Source: Salvia splendens
Taxonomy: Eukaryota > Streptophyta > Magnoliopsida > Lamiales > Lamiaceae
Reading direction: 5' to 3'
NCBI RefSeq assembly: GCF_004379255.2
Contig: NC_056040.1
Span: 5,250,257 to 5,314,256 of the forward strand
DNA length: 64,000 nt
Shown: piece after piece, positions 1 through 12,940 of the stretch
Layout of the letters: each line of letters begins with the position of its first letter
Numbering within the stretch: position 1 is the first letter of the stretch
Notes under the pieces: model-generated
The model's database searches: none
Seen by the model: the letters and a program-made list of their open reading frames with translations, nothing else
What the model was told of the DNA's origin: nothing
Translations under genes and position numbers: made by a program

Positions 1-660
1 GCTCTACAATAATAAGTAAATAGAAATGGCGTGTTACGAGGATGAGCATTCTGACGAACCGAGAGTACCAAGGAGTCATAATTCCCACATATGGTCATCT
101 GACATGATCGTAAGGTCAAAGTAGCTTGTGACCAAAGTTTCCCATAACTCGTTTACCATCCTTTATAAAGGGTTAAACAACGGAGTATCACCATCTTAGT
201 TAACCAGGAAGATTCACCAGCAACGCTTACTTGGATTCTCATGAATTTCATTTTCTCGCATCCTCCCCCTGATCAGAATACTTTTGTTGAATTAAGACCT
301 TAAATGACTTCTTTTGCAAGGTAATGTGCCATTATTTTCCCTCTTCTATGTCAAGGTTGTGAATCACTTTCAGTTTTGAGCTTGCTCCCTCATGTTTTCT
401 GATAACCTCCAGTGACTACGGTTCTTCTTTACTCATTCTGTATAAAAGCAATACTCTTGCCACTAAACTCCTATACTAGGAGCTGCTTTATTTATAGCCT
501 TCAGAATGAACATGTTTCCCTAAACTATTGTCTCTTCTATGATAATATATTCTTCAAAGATCATTAGTAGACCTTTAGTGTTTTTAAATGTTCTTGCTGG
601 CACTCATTAATTTATAAAGGATAGTCATCTCTTCTTAATTCCACTATAATTATTCCATCA

Positions 661-1560
661 TGCTGTGAAATCTCCAGCAACTCCAGGTCTAAAGCAATTT
701 GCTCTCTCCTTGAACTAGTTTGTTCTGATTGTCTTCTCTACTGGTTAATTTCCGTGATTTGGTTATAAACTTTGTGAATTCGTTAACGTGACATAGTATC
801 ACGATGTTGTTGACCAAAAGAGGTAGTTCCCTGTTATTCTTCTTTCTCTCAAATCCACTTGAGCCCAATCATTTTCAGTCTTACTATATTGTAGCAACCA
901 TCTGGTGAGACCTTAAACCTTTTAATCTGACCCTTTGTGTTTTCAGACATACTTATTGACAAGCTCTTTGTTTTACATAAGTACTCTCATCTTCTGAATT
1001 CAAATATGACTGTTGTCTCTTGATTTGAGCTTTTCTGCAAGCTCCATGTTAAAGCTGGCACATTGCTTCTCTCTTGGCTAGTTTCCTCTTGTTGTCCTCT
1101 TTATTAATTAGTTTCCCTGAATTGCTTATAAACTCTAAAAAAAAAAAAAAAAATTTAGTTGATATGATCTTCTATCACAGTGTTGTCGAGCAAATTGCAA
1201 TTGTTTGCTTTTTTCCAATTCTTTTCAAATCCATTTGTAACCAACCATCTCAGGTCTCCCTATTATCATCTGGGGATACTTGAAACTTTTCTACTTCACT
1301 GTTCATTTTGATTATATTATTGGCAACCTATTATTGACATCTACATTCTATTCATCATACTCTCACTTTCGCAATTTATTCCATCTGGCAAGTTCTTCCC
1401 ACAATAAAATTTCCAAGCTCTATGGGTATAGCTCAAGCCCTTTGAAGTTGTATCTTTTCTTTTCTGGGAGTGAGCATAATGAGTCCAATTGAGCCTAGTC
1501 TTTGCACTTCATGAAAACCTTTGTTGCAAGCTATTGGTGAGATTGTGGTGAACCAAACAC
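661..1560. repeat. Diverged tandem duplication in non-coding DNA
   Basis: Two blocks of roughly 360 bp, about 661-1020 and 1030-1400, run in parallel with recognisable but decayed similarity: a pyrimidine-rich start, a shared stretch around 'cttataaactct', then 'tcaaatccact/ttg' and 'accatct'. A third partial block may follow to 1560. No long open frame or splice-consistent exon is visible on either strand. Bases 1-660 are similar AT-rich sequence without a gene that I can support. The function is unknown and it could be part of an old repeat. Confidence 0.4.
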
Positions 1561-1769
1561 TCACGTAATTGAAATAATTATAATCGTTTTATTTTCATGG
1601 CTACCTTGGAACCTCCCAAAGTAAGAACGATTCGAATATTTCTCTTGGAATCCCAAATTCAATTCCTATCAAAGTTAAAACTGTTAGACCACCTCTAAAT
1701 TTCCTCGCGTGAGACCTTTATGGGAGGCAAGACGCTGACCACTGCAGAAAAAAAAAATAATAAAATTTA

Positions 1770-2026
1770 TTGATGCGCCACGAAGAAATCGCTCTAGGGC
1801 CTAACCTGAGTTACGAAGAAAAGCCGGTAAAAAAATACTAGATCGAAAGGGTGCTGCAGCTTCGGAACAAGTCGATTACTACAGTGAAGGTTTTGTGGAA
1901 AAACCACGGACAACAAGAAGCAAGCAACATGGGAGCTAGAAGAGAAAATGAATAAGAAATATCCCAAGCTTTTTGTCTAAATACTTCCTAAATTTCGGGA
2001 CGAAATTTCTTTTAAGAGGGGTAGAA
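1770..2026 (+). pseudogene. 3' end of Ty3/gypsy chromovirus pol (Tekay/Del type), decayed
   Basis: Short in-frame pieces read like the integrase C-terminus of Tekay/Del chromoviruses: EEIALGPNLSYEEKPV near 1783-1830, then ILDRK in another frame, then ATWELEEKMNKKYPKLFV ending in a stop near 1980. The switches between frames, for example an A-run near 1830, show it is broken. It is followed by a typical 'ttttaagaggggtag' polypurine tract (about 2010-2024) directly before the LTR. Only this tail of the internal region can be recognised; the rest lies outside the window or has been replaced by unrelated DNA upstream. Confidence 0.75.
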
Positions 2027-3295
2027 TGTAACAACCCGAACTTTCGTACCTTATTATTATTATTAGCCTAAGATAAATAATAAGTGATCGTTGTAGTATT
2101 CGAAATCTGCCATTTTCATCTATAATAATTGATCTTGGAATTATAAATAATCGTTGCTTCAATCTCGAACGGATATTTCAAGTAAAAAAAAAAATAAAAT
2201 AACACCAAATAAAAGTTATAATGTACGACATATCTCCGAAGTCCGCTAAAGTACTATTATACAAATTTATCAAATCCTTATCTATTACAATTGGAGAAAA
2301 GTTCACGCAACCCGTTCAACGGCCGTGCTCGCACTCCAAGAAAGTCCGGTACATCATCAGGGAAGACTATGGATGTTATTTGTTTTTCTACACCAAAGCC
2401 ACGAACTTGAACCGATTATACCTGCACCAAATGAACAAGTGAACAAATACTCAAATAATTAATTTAATAAACAAATAAAAAAATATATATATAATTAAAA
2501 AAAAAAAAGAGAGAGAGAGCAGATCCTTGAGGATCGATTTTTTTCAGTGAGCATTAAATGCTGCATTTAATTAGAGATAGGAATGTTAGCAAAAACTTGA
2601 TGCCCACGCCACTTTCACAGCAGATATCACAATCTTTATCCTATGACAAAAGATAATATTTAGAAGAGGAATGTCAAGCCACTTGCTTTCCCTCACACCG
2701 AAATACCGTCACTTTTACCTACTTCACCTCCCCTACCAAAATTTACTATCTCCAAAAGGCAGCAAGAATTCTTCCACCATAGCAAGGAAAAGGGCGTCCA
2801 CAACACAAAGCAAAGCCCAAAAACAACAAGTCATTTTCTTCTTCACCCCACATAGGTGAGTACCATCAACACCCCACTTTCTTTCCACCTATTACCACAT
2901 ATTTCATATAGGCAAAACATGTCTATGCCAAAATACAAACTTAATATCCAGAGTCTACATAACACCAATTTAGCATTTGATATATAGACAATTTAGAGCC
3001 TCAATAATAGTTGTTATAGCATTCCAAGAACATAAAAAAATGAAGATTATCAAAGAATAATAGGAACTTAGCTTAAAAGGACAGAGGAGTCTGCCGGATT
3101 CCGACAGCAAGCTCGGCACTCCGTCGCCGACAATCGACAACCAACGCTCCCAAAGTCAGTGATTTCATTGCTTTAAAAATCTGAAAAATTGAACTAACAA
3201 AGTTTAATATCAAAAAAATGAATTCTTTGAGGTTTAAACAAAAGAAAAGAGATGAGAGAGACGAACAAATTTCTGACCACCCTACCTATCGGGAA

Positions 3296-3645
3296 TCGAC
3301 GTCGGCGGCTGGGGAAGGTCTCGGCTGTGGCGGCGGCCGGCGGTGCGAGGTACGGAGGAGGCCGAAGCTGCCGCCTGTGCATGCACAGTGGCGGCAGCGG
3401 CGGCAGCAGACCCTGGAGAGAAAGAAGGGGAGAGGGAGAGGAGGAGTCGGCGACGGCGGTGGATCCGCGGCGCCGGTGGCGGCAGAATCGGCAGTGGGGA
3501 CGGCGACGTGAGGCTGGAGAGAGAGAGAGAGAGAGAAGAGGGAGAGAGAAGGGAGGAGGAAGGAGAACCACTGCCGGAGGTGGCGGTGGTGCGACGGCGG
3601 CGCCGGAGGGAGGCTGGCGGCGGCGACGTGTGAGAGGAAAGGAAG
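3296..3645. other. GC-rich, purine-biased low-complexity segment inside the LTR
   Basis: This stretch is strikingly GC-rich (GGCGGCGG and GAGAGA runs) within an otherwise AT-rich LTR. All six frames give arginine-, proline- or serine-rich open frames on both strands, the typical artefact of GGN/GAN repeats. It may correspond to the LTR promoter or leader region, which is inferred only from its position. No protein domain is visible. Confidence 0.5.
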
Positions 3646-4906
3646 AGGCGGTGCATTTTGTGAAATGAGGGAGAAGATGATGACTTAGTGATATGTAGGG
3701 TTAGTTTTTTTTTCCATTGGGCTAGAGTTTTTAGGAATTGGGCTGCATGTTATTGGGCTAAGAAGATGAGGGAATTAGAAAATAATAATTCGAGCCCAAT
3801 TCCTTCAAATTAATTTGAGGCTTCAATGCATAGTGTTTTGTGAGGCCCATTTCGAAATTTAATTATTTTTGGGCCTAAGAATAAAATGGTTAAGTAAGCT
3901 AAAATAAATTGTTATGATCCAAGTTGCTATAGTTTTTGTAGAATAATTAGTAAGGTATAGAACACTAATTTTAGTTTGGACCGATAATTAAATAAATCTT
4001 TGAGTTGATAATTAAATTAATTGTAGGGAATTATTTAATTAATTCTCGGAATAAATCGATGTACAAATAATTTACCCCAAGTTTCGTAATAAATGTAATT
4101 GCGAGGGGAAATACTTGCGATAATTTAATTGTGCACTTTTATAATTTTAGGGATTTTAATTCGATATCTTTGAGAAAAATACGAGGAGCCAACGGAGGAA
4201 TTATGGGCGTAAGCGGCCGACCGGCGTCTCAAGCGACGCCTTGGGCGGCCGCCGAATAATAAAAAATACGCGAAAATTGAGAAACGAGATAAAAGACTTT
4301 AATGAGGGTGCATGCATTCTAATTTAAGTAGTTTTGTCCTTGTGTCTAATTAGTGTATTATTATATTTTCAAAAGGGTACCTTCGCAAGTAAAGTTGGAG
4401 CGAGAATTTCAAGTTAAAGGAACTAAATGATCAAGGTGAGCTTCTTATACTAAAAATACAAATGGTATTTTATGAAAACACGAACGCAAGTTCGTGATTC
4501 TTAAAAATGTTGTCTTGCCATAAATGTTTTTGTGTATGATGCCTATCTGTTGGCTACGGCCAAGTGAATTATGAATGATGATATATGTGAATCGAATTCG
4601 GGTCCCAGTGAGGGTGGTGTCCCCGCTCGGACTAGTGTACACAAGCTACCTCTGTCATGTTGGGCAGAGCAGGTGACCGAGGAAGGTGGCCACCTTCCCG
4701 GCACATGTATGTAAGGTGACCGTGTGAGAGCACCATCTCAACGGCACAATGTGATCAGATATGGCTAAGTACAGGAAAAAGGGACTGCAGTCCAATGTGA
4801 TATTTTTAGTAAGCTCGGGTCTTTTCAACAACACCCCGAGTGTTACTGTGATGATGGCTTGATAATATTTTCATATGTATATGTGTAGTTTTCGGCAATG
4901 TGTTCA

Positions 4907-4927
4907 CTGAGTACTTTTTGTACTCAG
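4907..4927 (+). promoter_or_regulatory. Perfect 8-bp stem with T5 loop near the LTR end
   Basis: CTGAGTAC, five T, then GTACTCAG form a perfect hairpin about 320 bp before the LTR end. The same 'gagtactttttgtactc' block is, as I recall, widespread at this position in Tekay/Del LTRs, so it is probably functional for the element, perhaps in RNA 3'-end formation, dimerisation or packaging. The role is inference. Confidence 0.5.
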
Positions 4928-5249
4928 CCCTGCATATATTTCTAAATGTGCAGGTTGAGCAGCGAAGTGGTGGAGGAAGTGCTATTGAGACAAGACATTT
5001 AATTCAGTCAGATTTTGACTCTCGGAGGTTCATGTCTTCATACATGGAACCGCGTTCATTTGCTTCTGTTGTGCATTTTAAAAGACTCAAGTCTATTTTG
5101 TTCAAAACTCTGATTTTATTTCGAGCTATTCCCATTTGTTTCGAGCTATGGTCGGTTTGTGTTGTTTTCCCCTTTCTTCCCCGCTTCTTTAATCCTCCCC
5201 TAGTCGCGATCAACCGTGTTTTCTATCCTTAGAAAATGCGGTCGTGACA

Positions 5250-7094
5250 TATGTTCCCCTTAAAATAATTGTAGGATGTAAATACCACTTGTCAATATTC
5301 ACTTGTCAGAATTTATAATACACAGCACATACTTCATCTGAATATTTTACTACTAGTATTTAGGGTTTTTATAATTCAGAAGTAAGAAATTAAACAAACT
5401 AGTTTTAACCCACGTGCGATGCACGATGAAATATTTTTTTATCATACGATTTTAAATTGTTAATTGATTAACACAAGATCAAGTTTTGATTCCGAAAATA
5501 AATTGGTAGTATTGCAAGTTTTAAAATTGGACGATAGCTTTTCAAACCTCAAAACGGTTTTAAAATTGTATTTTGAAGTATAAAAACGCCGACGCAGAAT
5601 AATATTGTCACAAAATTGTGTGTAATCTTTTTTGTATTTTGTATCCATTTAAATCAGTACTATACTTTATCATAGTCGAGCTTCATTACATTGCAATATA
5701 GTGACCCTAATACGCTAAAAACTCAAACCTTGAAACCTAAATCCTAAACCCTTAACGTTAAAATATAATCATTATGACCAACAAATGAGCTAAATATAAA
5801 TAAAATCCTCCCTCCGTCCTAGTTCAATTTTACTTTGTTAATCACTTTAAAATAAACTTTAATAATAGAAAAAAAAATAAAAAGAATATCATAACTTCAT
5901 GTTAAACAATATGAAGAGATTTGGAAAATATGGAGGGAGTGAAAAACGTGATGAAAAAAAATATGTGAGTGGATAAATTACCAAATGTCATATATTTATA
6001 GTCCAAAAAATAGAAGATAACTCCTCAAAACTTTTTCACTTTCTTCACCTATTATTAAAAATTTTAAAACCTTTTAATTTCCCAAAAATTAAAAACTAAG
6101 CGATATGTAAATGTTATCAAATTTTGGAAAATGAATGATAATAATTTCCGCCATTGTATTTGTATGAAATGAGTAACGAATAAATGTATAATAAATTTTG
6201 GAAAATGAAATGGAAGGCCATTGAAGCAATAATCTCAGAATTTACTTTACAACCTTTCGGTTAATCCGCATACTCATACAACAAAAGGTCGTTATTCCTC
6301 ATACTTATAAACACCAATCAATGGCAATATTAAATGTCTGTAAATATCGTTATGGATTTTATATAATTGTATAAAATACTTCAACACCAATGTAGAGACT
6401 TTAATATCATGGGGATATTGAAACCTCAATCAAAATTCAGTAAAAACCAAAACTTTTCATTTTGTCCACTAATGATTAGAATTAAATAAAACTTTTTAAT
6501 TTACTCAATATTGAAACCCCACAAATTGGCAATTTTAAATTTTATATCAATACGTTATTAACTACGGTTAAATTTTATTGGATTGTATTTTATATTTTAT
6601 TATTAATCAAAGTAATGAAATATGAAAAGACGCTAAAAATGAGAAAGAAAATTAAATGATTGAATTAAATAAATTTATATTATATTATTAATTTTCTCAC
6701 AAGCTTCATGCTTCATGTTGCGCAAGCAATAGACGTGGAAAGTAATGCATCATTATTAGCAGGTTTTCAAATACCATGCTTCAATTTAATTGTTTTATGA
6801 AATTCAAGTTTTTTTCAATAGCCAATGAAATTCTAATATGCCTAAGAAAAATTGCATATAAGAAAAATTGTAACTTCATAATGTTGCTCTTGAAAGCAAG
6901 TATAAAAGCAGTAATGTAGTTCTTGAAAGCAAGAATGAAAGCAAGAGAGGTAAACCAGTCTGTCAATATCTTGAATTGTTTATAATTTCATGCATACTGA
7001 GTAATCGGTGATGCAATAATTCTACGAGTTAAGTAAGGTAAAACTGAATAGCCGCAAATCTCCAACTAAATTATGTCTTCCCATATGATAATAT
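5250..7094. other. AT-rich intergenic DNA
   Basis: No gene is supported here. A degraded Stowaway MITE sits at 5808-5940. A short block at about 5395-5425 ('actagttttaaccc' followed by 'gtgcgatgcacg') resembles a sequence common at plant transposon ends, possibly Helitron, but no borders can be set. A segment around 5975-6130 resembles one around 8590-8745 (shared 'atatatttatagt' context), which suggests an old dispersed repeat on both sides of the 7-8.5 kb exon chain. Confidence 0.5.
5808..5940. mobile_element. Stowaway-type MITE
   Basis: The terminal inverted repeats are CTCCCTCCGTCC on the left and a degenerate GGAGGGAGT on the right, about 133 bp apart. This is the usual plant Stowaway terminus. 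The flanking TA duplication is not clean. Confidence 0.65.
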
Positions 7095-8543
7095 CTATTT
7101 TTTCAAACCAACAGGTTGTGGATTCATATCTTGGTGCAGAACTGTTACTTTTGAAGCTTTCTCAAGGCAAAAGTATACCTGCAAAAATAAGTGAAGATTT
7201 TACAAAATAGTTGCCCACATATATTTTTTAATTGTTTGCAATAATATAATGAATAGAATAAAATACAGTAATAAAAAGGAAAGATAAGAAACTAAAATAA
7301 GATAAGCATCAAAAGTAAAATAACATAATTAAAAACACAAATTAGATTAAATAGCTGGGAGAGAAGATAATACTCCACATGATTTGACGGACAGAAGCAT
7401 CTTTACTGAAATAGTATTTTTTGATTAATAGAATTGGTATTTATAGAAGATTTGAGAGTAACTCAATGGTATAGTATTATTTATTGTAAATTAAATTAAT
7501 AATAAATACCATTTATATCTTGTGACCTTTCAAATTATTTAAGTGGAAGTGAAGAGACAAAACACATTTTCTCAAAACACTACTAATACATTATTTAGCC
7601 ATGAAAAGAGATGATTAAAACCCCACATATAAAGAGCAAAAAATTGACTCTGTGCTCGGTAAAGAGCACTTTTTATAATGTGTGGATTCCTGCAAGCATA
7701 TGAGCCTAGCATTATAATTACGAAAGCAATTCAATAGTATTAAAACCAAATAATTACTATAGAGAAGCAAAATCCTTACCTGTCATTATTGTAGAAGAAA
7801 CGGACCATAAAGATTTGGAGAGTCTCTCTTCCAAAATCTTATCAATTTCCTCAATAAATTTGAAGTAATTATTCAATTTATATTTCAAAGCCTTTTCACT
7901 TCCACTTCCCTCAATTTGCATAAAAATAAATAAAATCTTTTCATTAAGATATTTTAAAACATTATTGATTTTAGATGGTAAACAAAATAACTATGAATTA
8001 TACAACTAAAACATACCATATATTTAAAATACTTAATAACAAATTATAAAAATTGTAGAGCTCTGATTCACAATACATGAATGGGGATATTTGAAACAAC
8101 ATTTTGATTAAGCTCTAAGAAGAAAAATGAATCTAATTCACATCACCTATAACAAAAGATTCCAATTATAATAGTTACAACATTAATTTAATGCTCAAAT
8201 ATAAATAACATAATAATAAAAAATAATACTCATTAGAATTAGTTGTATAATGTAAACAAATAGGTTTTAAATTAATATTAGACAAATTCAGATACACTTA
8301 TGACTATTGTGTTACATACAACACACTTAATAACAACAAATTTAAAAAATAGGCATGCAAATAAATAATAGAAAATAACTAAACGATTTAGATAATATTA
8401 AAGTAACAAAATTAAATATGAAGAATTGGGAATATAAACAAACATTATTATTATATAATAAAATTTATGATGTAGAAAACGAACTTCATATTAAACTAAC
8501 ATTGATAGAGAGTCAAGAGAGTACCTAAAATTTGATCAAATCT
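7095..8543 (-). CDS. Unrecognised exon chain, 3' part of a possible gene
   Basis: Five exon-like blocks on the minus strand join in phase with GT-AG borders: 8525-8543, 8077-8114, 7780-7990, 7374-7405 and 7095-7178 (stop TAG). Lengths of 19+38, 211, 32 and 84 nt keep one frame, giving about 128 residues that end LHQDMNPQPVGLKK. The 211-nt block encodes an acidic/lysine-rich helical-looking stretch (LNNYFKFIEEIDKILEERL) with no stop, which is unlikely in DNA this AT-rich. I do not recognise the family and see no 5' start: exons above 8543 were not found. It could be the end of a live gene, a captured gene fragment in a transposon, or chance. The intron at 8115-8524 and the others are very AT-rich, as in real plant introns. 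Confidence 0.35.
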
Positions 8544-9773
8544 CTGCAAAATGTTCAACAAAGAATGTAATGAGAAAAAGATAGAAATGTGTGGATTATA
8601 AGCTATCAAATGCTATATATTTATAGTAGAAATTAGAAGTTAATTTCTTTCAAAACCTTTCACTTCCTCCACTTATAATTAAAATAAAAGGAATTAACTT
8701 CCTACAATCAAAACCTATAAATATGAAGAATAAAACGTTAAAAAAACTGAATAATTAATTTCATTGATTGGTGGGGTCAAGACTTTATAGGGGACACGTT
8801 ATTTCTTATATTATGATGAGAAAGTTTTTATTCTTAAATGTCTAGATTGTAGTATTTAAATTATATATTTAAGCTTAAATGATAATTCCATAAATACCCC
8901 CAAAACTCCCCCTTTATATATGTATAGATACGAGTATGTGATTCTATCTCCACAATCAATTCAGAACGGGAAAAAATATAGAGAATAGCCAATTTTCACA
9001 CCAAACATCTAAATAATGATATACTACTGGTAGGAAACAAGATTAGAATCTGAATGAAGCTGGGATGAGAATCAACAGAAAAGAATGTGGCCATATATGT
9101 ACACAGCCAGAAATGAATCTGATGCTCTCTAGTAAACAAACTGTACGGTCAAGATCACGAGGTACAGCGCTGGATCATGATCAAGAACTAAGTGTCTGAA
9201 CCCTGATATCAAATTGTGAGGGTGATTGAGATGAAGACAATTACAAAACAAAAATATAACCATACACACTAAATTCAAGCTGCGAAACGAGAAACGATAA
9301 GCTGCTGGCCTACCCGAGTGAATGTATGATCACAATGAGAATAAGGTGCTAACTGAAATTAACAATTTTGACTGGACTTGTTTAACAGAGCTTGAGTGCT
9401 TCTCAAGAGAACTCCACTTCTCTTTGACATCTTTACTCTCTGTTTATACTACTATTTTGAGTAAAAAGCATATGCGATTTCGTCAACATCACTCTATATA
9501 TCAATTCATTCCAGCTGCATTACTAGTAACTACATTTGTTTGAATGTTTTGGTGCTCTTGTATTACAAATTAAATCTCACTAGCCCCTGTAGCTGAGTTA
9601 CCAGATAGTAATATATTGCTAATTAGGTTTTTCCATTATCAATAAAGTGGTGGATAAGATTCAAGGTAGTAATGCTAAGCAAAATATGTGAAAGAAAGTC
9701 TTAATCAAATTAAATGTACTCACTAATAAAAAAACAGCATTCATATGAAAGAGATACTGTAATGTAAAGTACC
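8544..9773. other. Intergenic DNA and probable 3' UTR of the M50B-like gene
   Basis: The segment next to 9773 should contain the 3' untranslated region of the minus-strand M50B-like gene. About 9000-9330 is less AT-rich than its surroundings and may be transcribed, but no coding frame is supported. Confidence 0.4.
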
Positions 9774-12700
9774 TCATGATAAGATGACAAGTCCAAGATA
9801 TATTGATGCCGAAAGAAATATGAAGGATATCATTCCCCTGCACAAAACGTTCAACGTTTCTTGACCATCAAATATGCAAGAAATGCTCACTTAATATTTC
9901 AAAAATATTACAGGCATATATAGGAACCAAATATTACTAAATGTTTCCGCTTATAACGTTACTAAATAACCTTACTCGTAACTTTAACATTGCTTACCAT
10001 ATAACTCCCCATGCAGCTCCATTACAAGGGCAGGGGCAAAGTTCAGCAAACTTCTCAGCATCACTCGAATTGACTCTTCTAGATATCAGATCATCATATA
10101 TATCTGCATAGTAGCATATATTTTTCAAATTTGCACTCTGATCTAATCTACTTTATCGACATAATGAGAAATTAGAGTCTGTACCGTAGACAGAAAACAA
10201 ACTATTCATAACACCTGACACAGAGGAAAACCCCATAAATGAGACAAACTAAAAAGAAATGAATCAAATTTTGACTTAAAAGTAAAGTAAGGATGATACC
10301 ATACCAATGAAGAGAATAACATAGCGAAGAATACGAACTTTAGTTAATTCTTGCAGCACCCAGATGATACCGATAAAAACAATAAATCCTGACAAGCATA
10401 TATGCAAAGATTATAATCACACGTGGGGTTCCTCGTAAATTGTAGAAGACCAACTTATGAGCAAAGTAACATACCGATGCAAAGTCCTCGCAATGTCCAC
10501 TGTTTGATTATAAACTAGTCAGTAAGATACGTGCAAACTCAAGAGCACGAGGACACCACATGGTTTAAGAAAATAATAACTTTCGTGTCAGAAATCAGTG
10601 CTTATTATGCAAACATTATTTTCCAATTCTTACGTTTTTTGCAAGGAAGAAGACAATAACAAGGGCAAGGATAAGACCACCAGCAGCAATCCTTGCAGAG
10701 AGAAGCTTTGTTGATGCAAGGACAAGAACCATGCCCCAAAAGGATGAACCAAGATCTAAAATAGGGAAGAAATTATAAATGATAAAGAAAAGTGTTAATT
10801 TGGAAGTGAATAATGAACATGTATAAGGATGCTATACATTTTTGCCAAAAGAGAAAGGAAACAGAGTATTACATCCAGCCGGCAAGATCAGCCAATAAAT
10901 GCCACCACGGGTTAGAGTGACGCCACCTTCATTTGCATGAACCTGGATGCCTTCTACCTACATGTATAAAGAGATGTGAGATCCTAATGATGAATACAAC
11001 AGATATAAATACGAAAACTTCATGATATTCTGTTATACATGTGACAATATTTAAACAATCTTTTCAAATTTACAACATTTATTAAAGCTTAAGAGCATTA
11101 TTTTTTTCACATAGTAAATGGTGAAAGATACAAGGCAGGGGCATAGCCAGAAAATCATTTCCGCAGATATATAGTGCAATTTTGAGAATTTAGTAAGGGG
11201 GCATTTAGTGAATAATTTGAGTTATATTTAAATATTAGTATAAAATTATAGAAGGAGTGGAAGTGAGGGGGGCATTTGCACCACCCCTCCAAAGGCTGGC
11301 TCCGCCCATGATACAAGGGCCATAGCATTAAGAAAGGCTTCACGAATGATAGTTCAAATTTTAGATGACTTCTCATTATGTTATATCTTGACTGACTTCG
11401 TATTTGTCAACATTTATTTTTTTGAGGCATCAATCCATTATGTTAAATGCCTTGTCTGAGTTTTCTTTCTAATAATTATTATTGATGAACATATTTATTG
11501 CTAATTGCACTTTCCTATATCCTACAATTACCGTTTTCCTTAAAAAAAATGAGCGAACGTTATAGGAAGTTTGAGTACCATTCAAATGCATTTATATGAG
11601 ATATGGGGTATATAGTTTATACTGAAACATATCTAAAGAAGAGTGCACAAGAATTAGACACATATGTAAGACTTGAACTTCAGTAGATCGAAACCAAGCT
11701 TAAAGTTAGCAAAGCAAACAAGGATAAGAAAATGTTTTACCTGGCCACATGTAAGCTTACAAGCAATTGCATGGCTCACTTCATGAAGAAATACAGTGAT
11801 GAGCTTAAAAGGTGTCAGTAGAAATGTCCTCCAGAGCTGTCAATTTCATTATACGTAAAATGGGATAAGTTAGAACTTCAAGGAGTGATGTTAATCAAAT
11901 CTGTTGGCATGCAAAATGAAATAAAAATTGGAAAAGAGTGGTACTATGTAAATATGGACTATGTTCCAAATTTGTGATGCAACCGAGTGACCAAAACGAA
12001 TCACGCTATGTCAAGCTTGAAATTTCAGAAAACTAGAACACACAAATAATTGTTAGACTTCATAATTATCTAAGGAAAGCTATAGTGAGGCAAGCACAAG
12101 ATAATATTGGGTTTATTGGAGATCCATAAAGCACTTTCTGGTTTAATGCTCATAATGTTATCTGGGGCAAGCACAAGCTACTTAAGTTAATCAGAGGTAC
12201 CAAACGCAATTCCTGGCTTACTATTACATCAAGATAAGCAGCACCCGAGCTCTATAGCTTGAGACTAGGCTTGCTCGCCCAAAACTTAAATCCTGACCCG
12301 TTTTTTCACAGTGATCTCAAGCTGGTCGACCTAGTCACACTTGTTTCTGACAACGTATCGTGAGAACCAGTTGCTCAAACGTATCAAAGATTAAAATGTA
12401 TATACGAAATGACTGACAAAAAAAATCAATTTCAATTTCTTCTCATTCAATCACACCTGCTTTAATAGTAATTCAATAAGCAGGCTGATATTAGTCCAAC
12501 AGAAAGGGGTAGTTTGTAACAATCATAAGCAGTATGATATTCACTGGTTGATCAATAAGTTTAGGCTGCAAATATCTACCATTTCCCCAAGCAGCAAAGC
12601 AAATAAGTTTTCAAGTTTTTATTAACACACCAACATAAACTAAAGCGGAAGTAGAGTCCACCAAACAAAATTGGGGGAAAATTACACAAACAGAAAAAAA

Positions 12701-12940
12701 AAATGCAAGCGACGTCATAGACTCATAAAAATCTGTTCTTGAAATTGAAGAGTTTCAAAAGAAAGGGGCTCCATATCCCATAATAAAAGTAACAAGAAAT
12801 AAGAATTGAGCTGTGCAATAAAACGGGAGAAAGAAGCGACTTACAACAAGAATAACAAGAGTAAAGACACCAATTATAACAAGAAACACAACTTGTTCGT
12901 GCTGACAGCAATTCTTCAGCTCCCAGTTCGGATCCACCAT
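9774..12940 (-). CDS. Peptidase M50B-like membrane protein (9 exons, 235 aa)
   Basis: Exons, read on the minus strand, are 12845-12940, 11741-11836, 10873-10957, 10634-10755, 10475-10499, 10305-10388, 10185-10214, 9998-10103 and 9774-9837. All introns are GT-AG, the phases close, and 708 nt encode 235 residues ending ...YLGLVILS. A first hydrophobic helix spans about 17-32. The zinc-metallopeptidase motif HEVSH lies at 50-54 inside a hydrophobic stretch. More membrane segments follow at about 84-105, 115-131, 143-154 and 212-235, and a cysteine-rich CPCPC at 202-206. Asp183/184 (YDDL) is a possible third metal ligand. This matches the plant Peptidase_M50B family, multipass proteases related to site-2-type enzymes; substrate and compartment are unknown. 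An upstream in-frame-looking ATG at 13293 heads an open frame but does not match the family, so I chose 12940 (MVDPNWELKNCC). Confidence 0.88.
11135..11309. mobile_element. Short hAT-type MITE in intron 2 of the M50B-like gene
   Basis: An 8-bp duplication GATACAAG flanks the element at 11127-11134 and 11310-11317. The imperfect inverted ends are GCAGGGGCATAGCCAG and CTGGCTCCGCCCAT. At 175 bp it has no coding capacity. It lies inside the intron between the exon carrying HEVSH and the next one and does not touch a splice site. Confidence 0.85.

Larger units (their letters stand above)
2027..5249 (+). mobile_element. 3' LTR of a Tekay/Del-type gypsy retrotransposon (3223 bp)
   Basis: The LTR begins TGTAACAACCCG directly after a polypurine tract and ends CGGTCGTGACA, the usual terminal bases of this lineage. 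At 3.2 kb it matches the long LTRs of plant Tekay/Del chromoviruses. Near its end it carries the characteristic hairpin and 'gcaggttgagcag' block. The next five bases are 'tatgt', but the 5' partner LTR is not in the window, so a TSD cannot be checked. A purine/GC-rich segment lies inside. The long open frames over that segment are low-complexity and I do not call them genes. Confidence 0.8.

Noticed and set aside
3194..3668. Overlapping long open frames on both strands, rich in Arg, Pro and Ser
   Set aside because: They come from GGC/GAG low-complexity DNA inside an LTR; all frames are open there and none shows a domain.
5395..5425. Possible Helitron end
   Set aside because: The characteristic 5' TC and 3' hairpin-CTRR ends could not be paired, so no element is called.
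7627..7665. Short hairpin (tgctcggtaaagagca) considered as an RNA gene
   Set aside because: The stem is only five bases, with no promoter, conserved box or longer structure.
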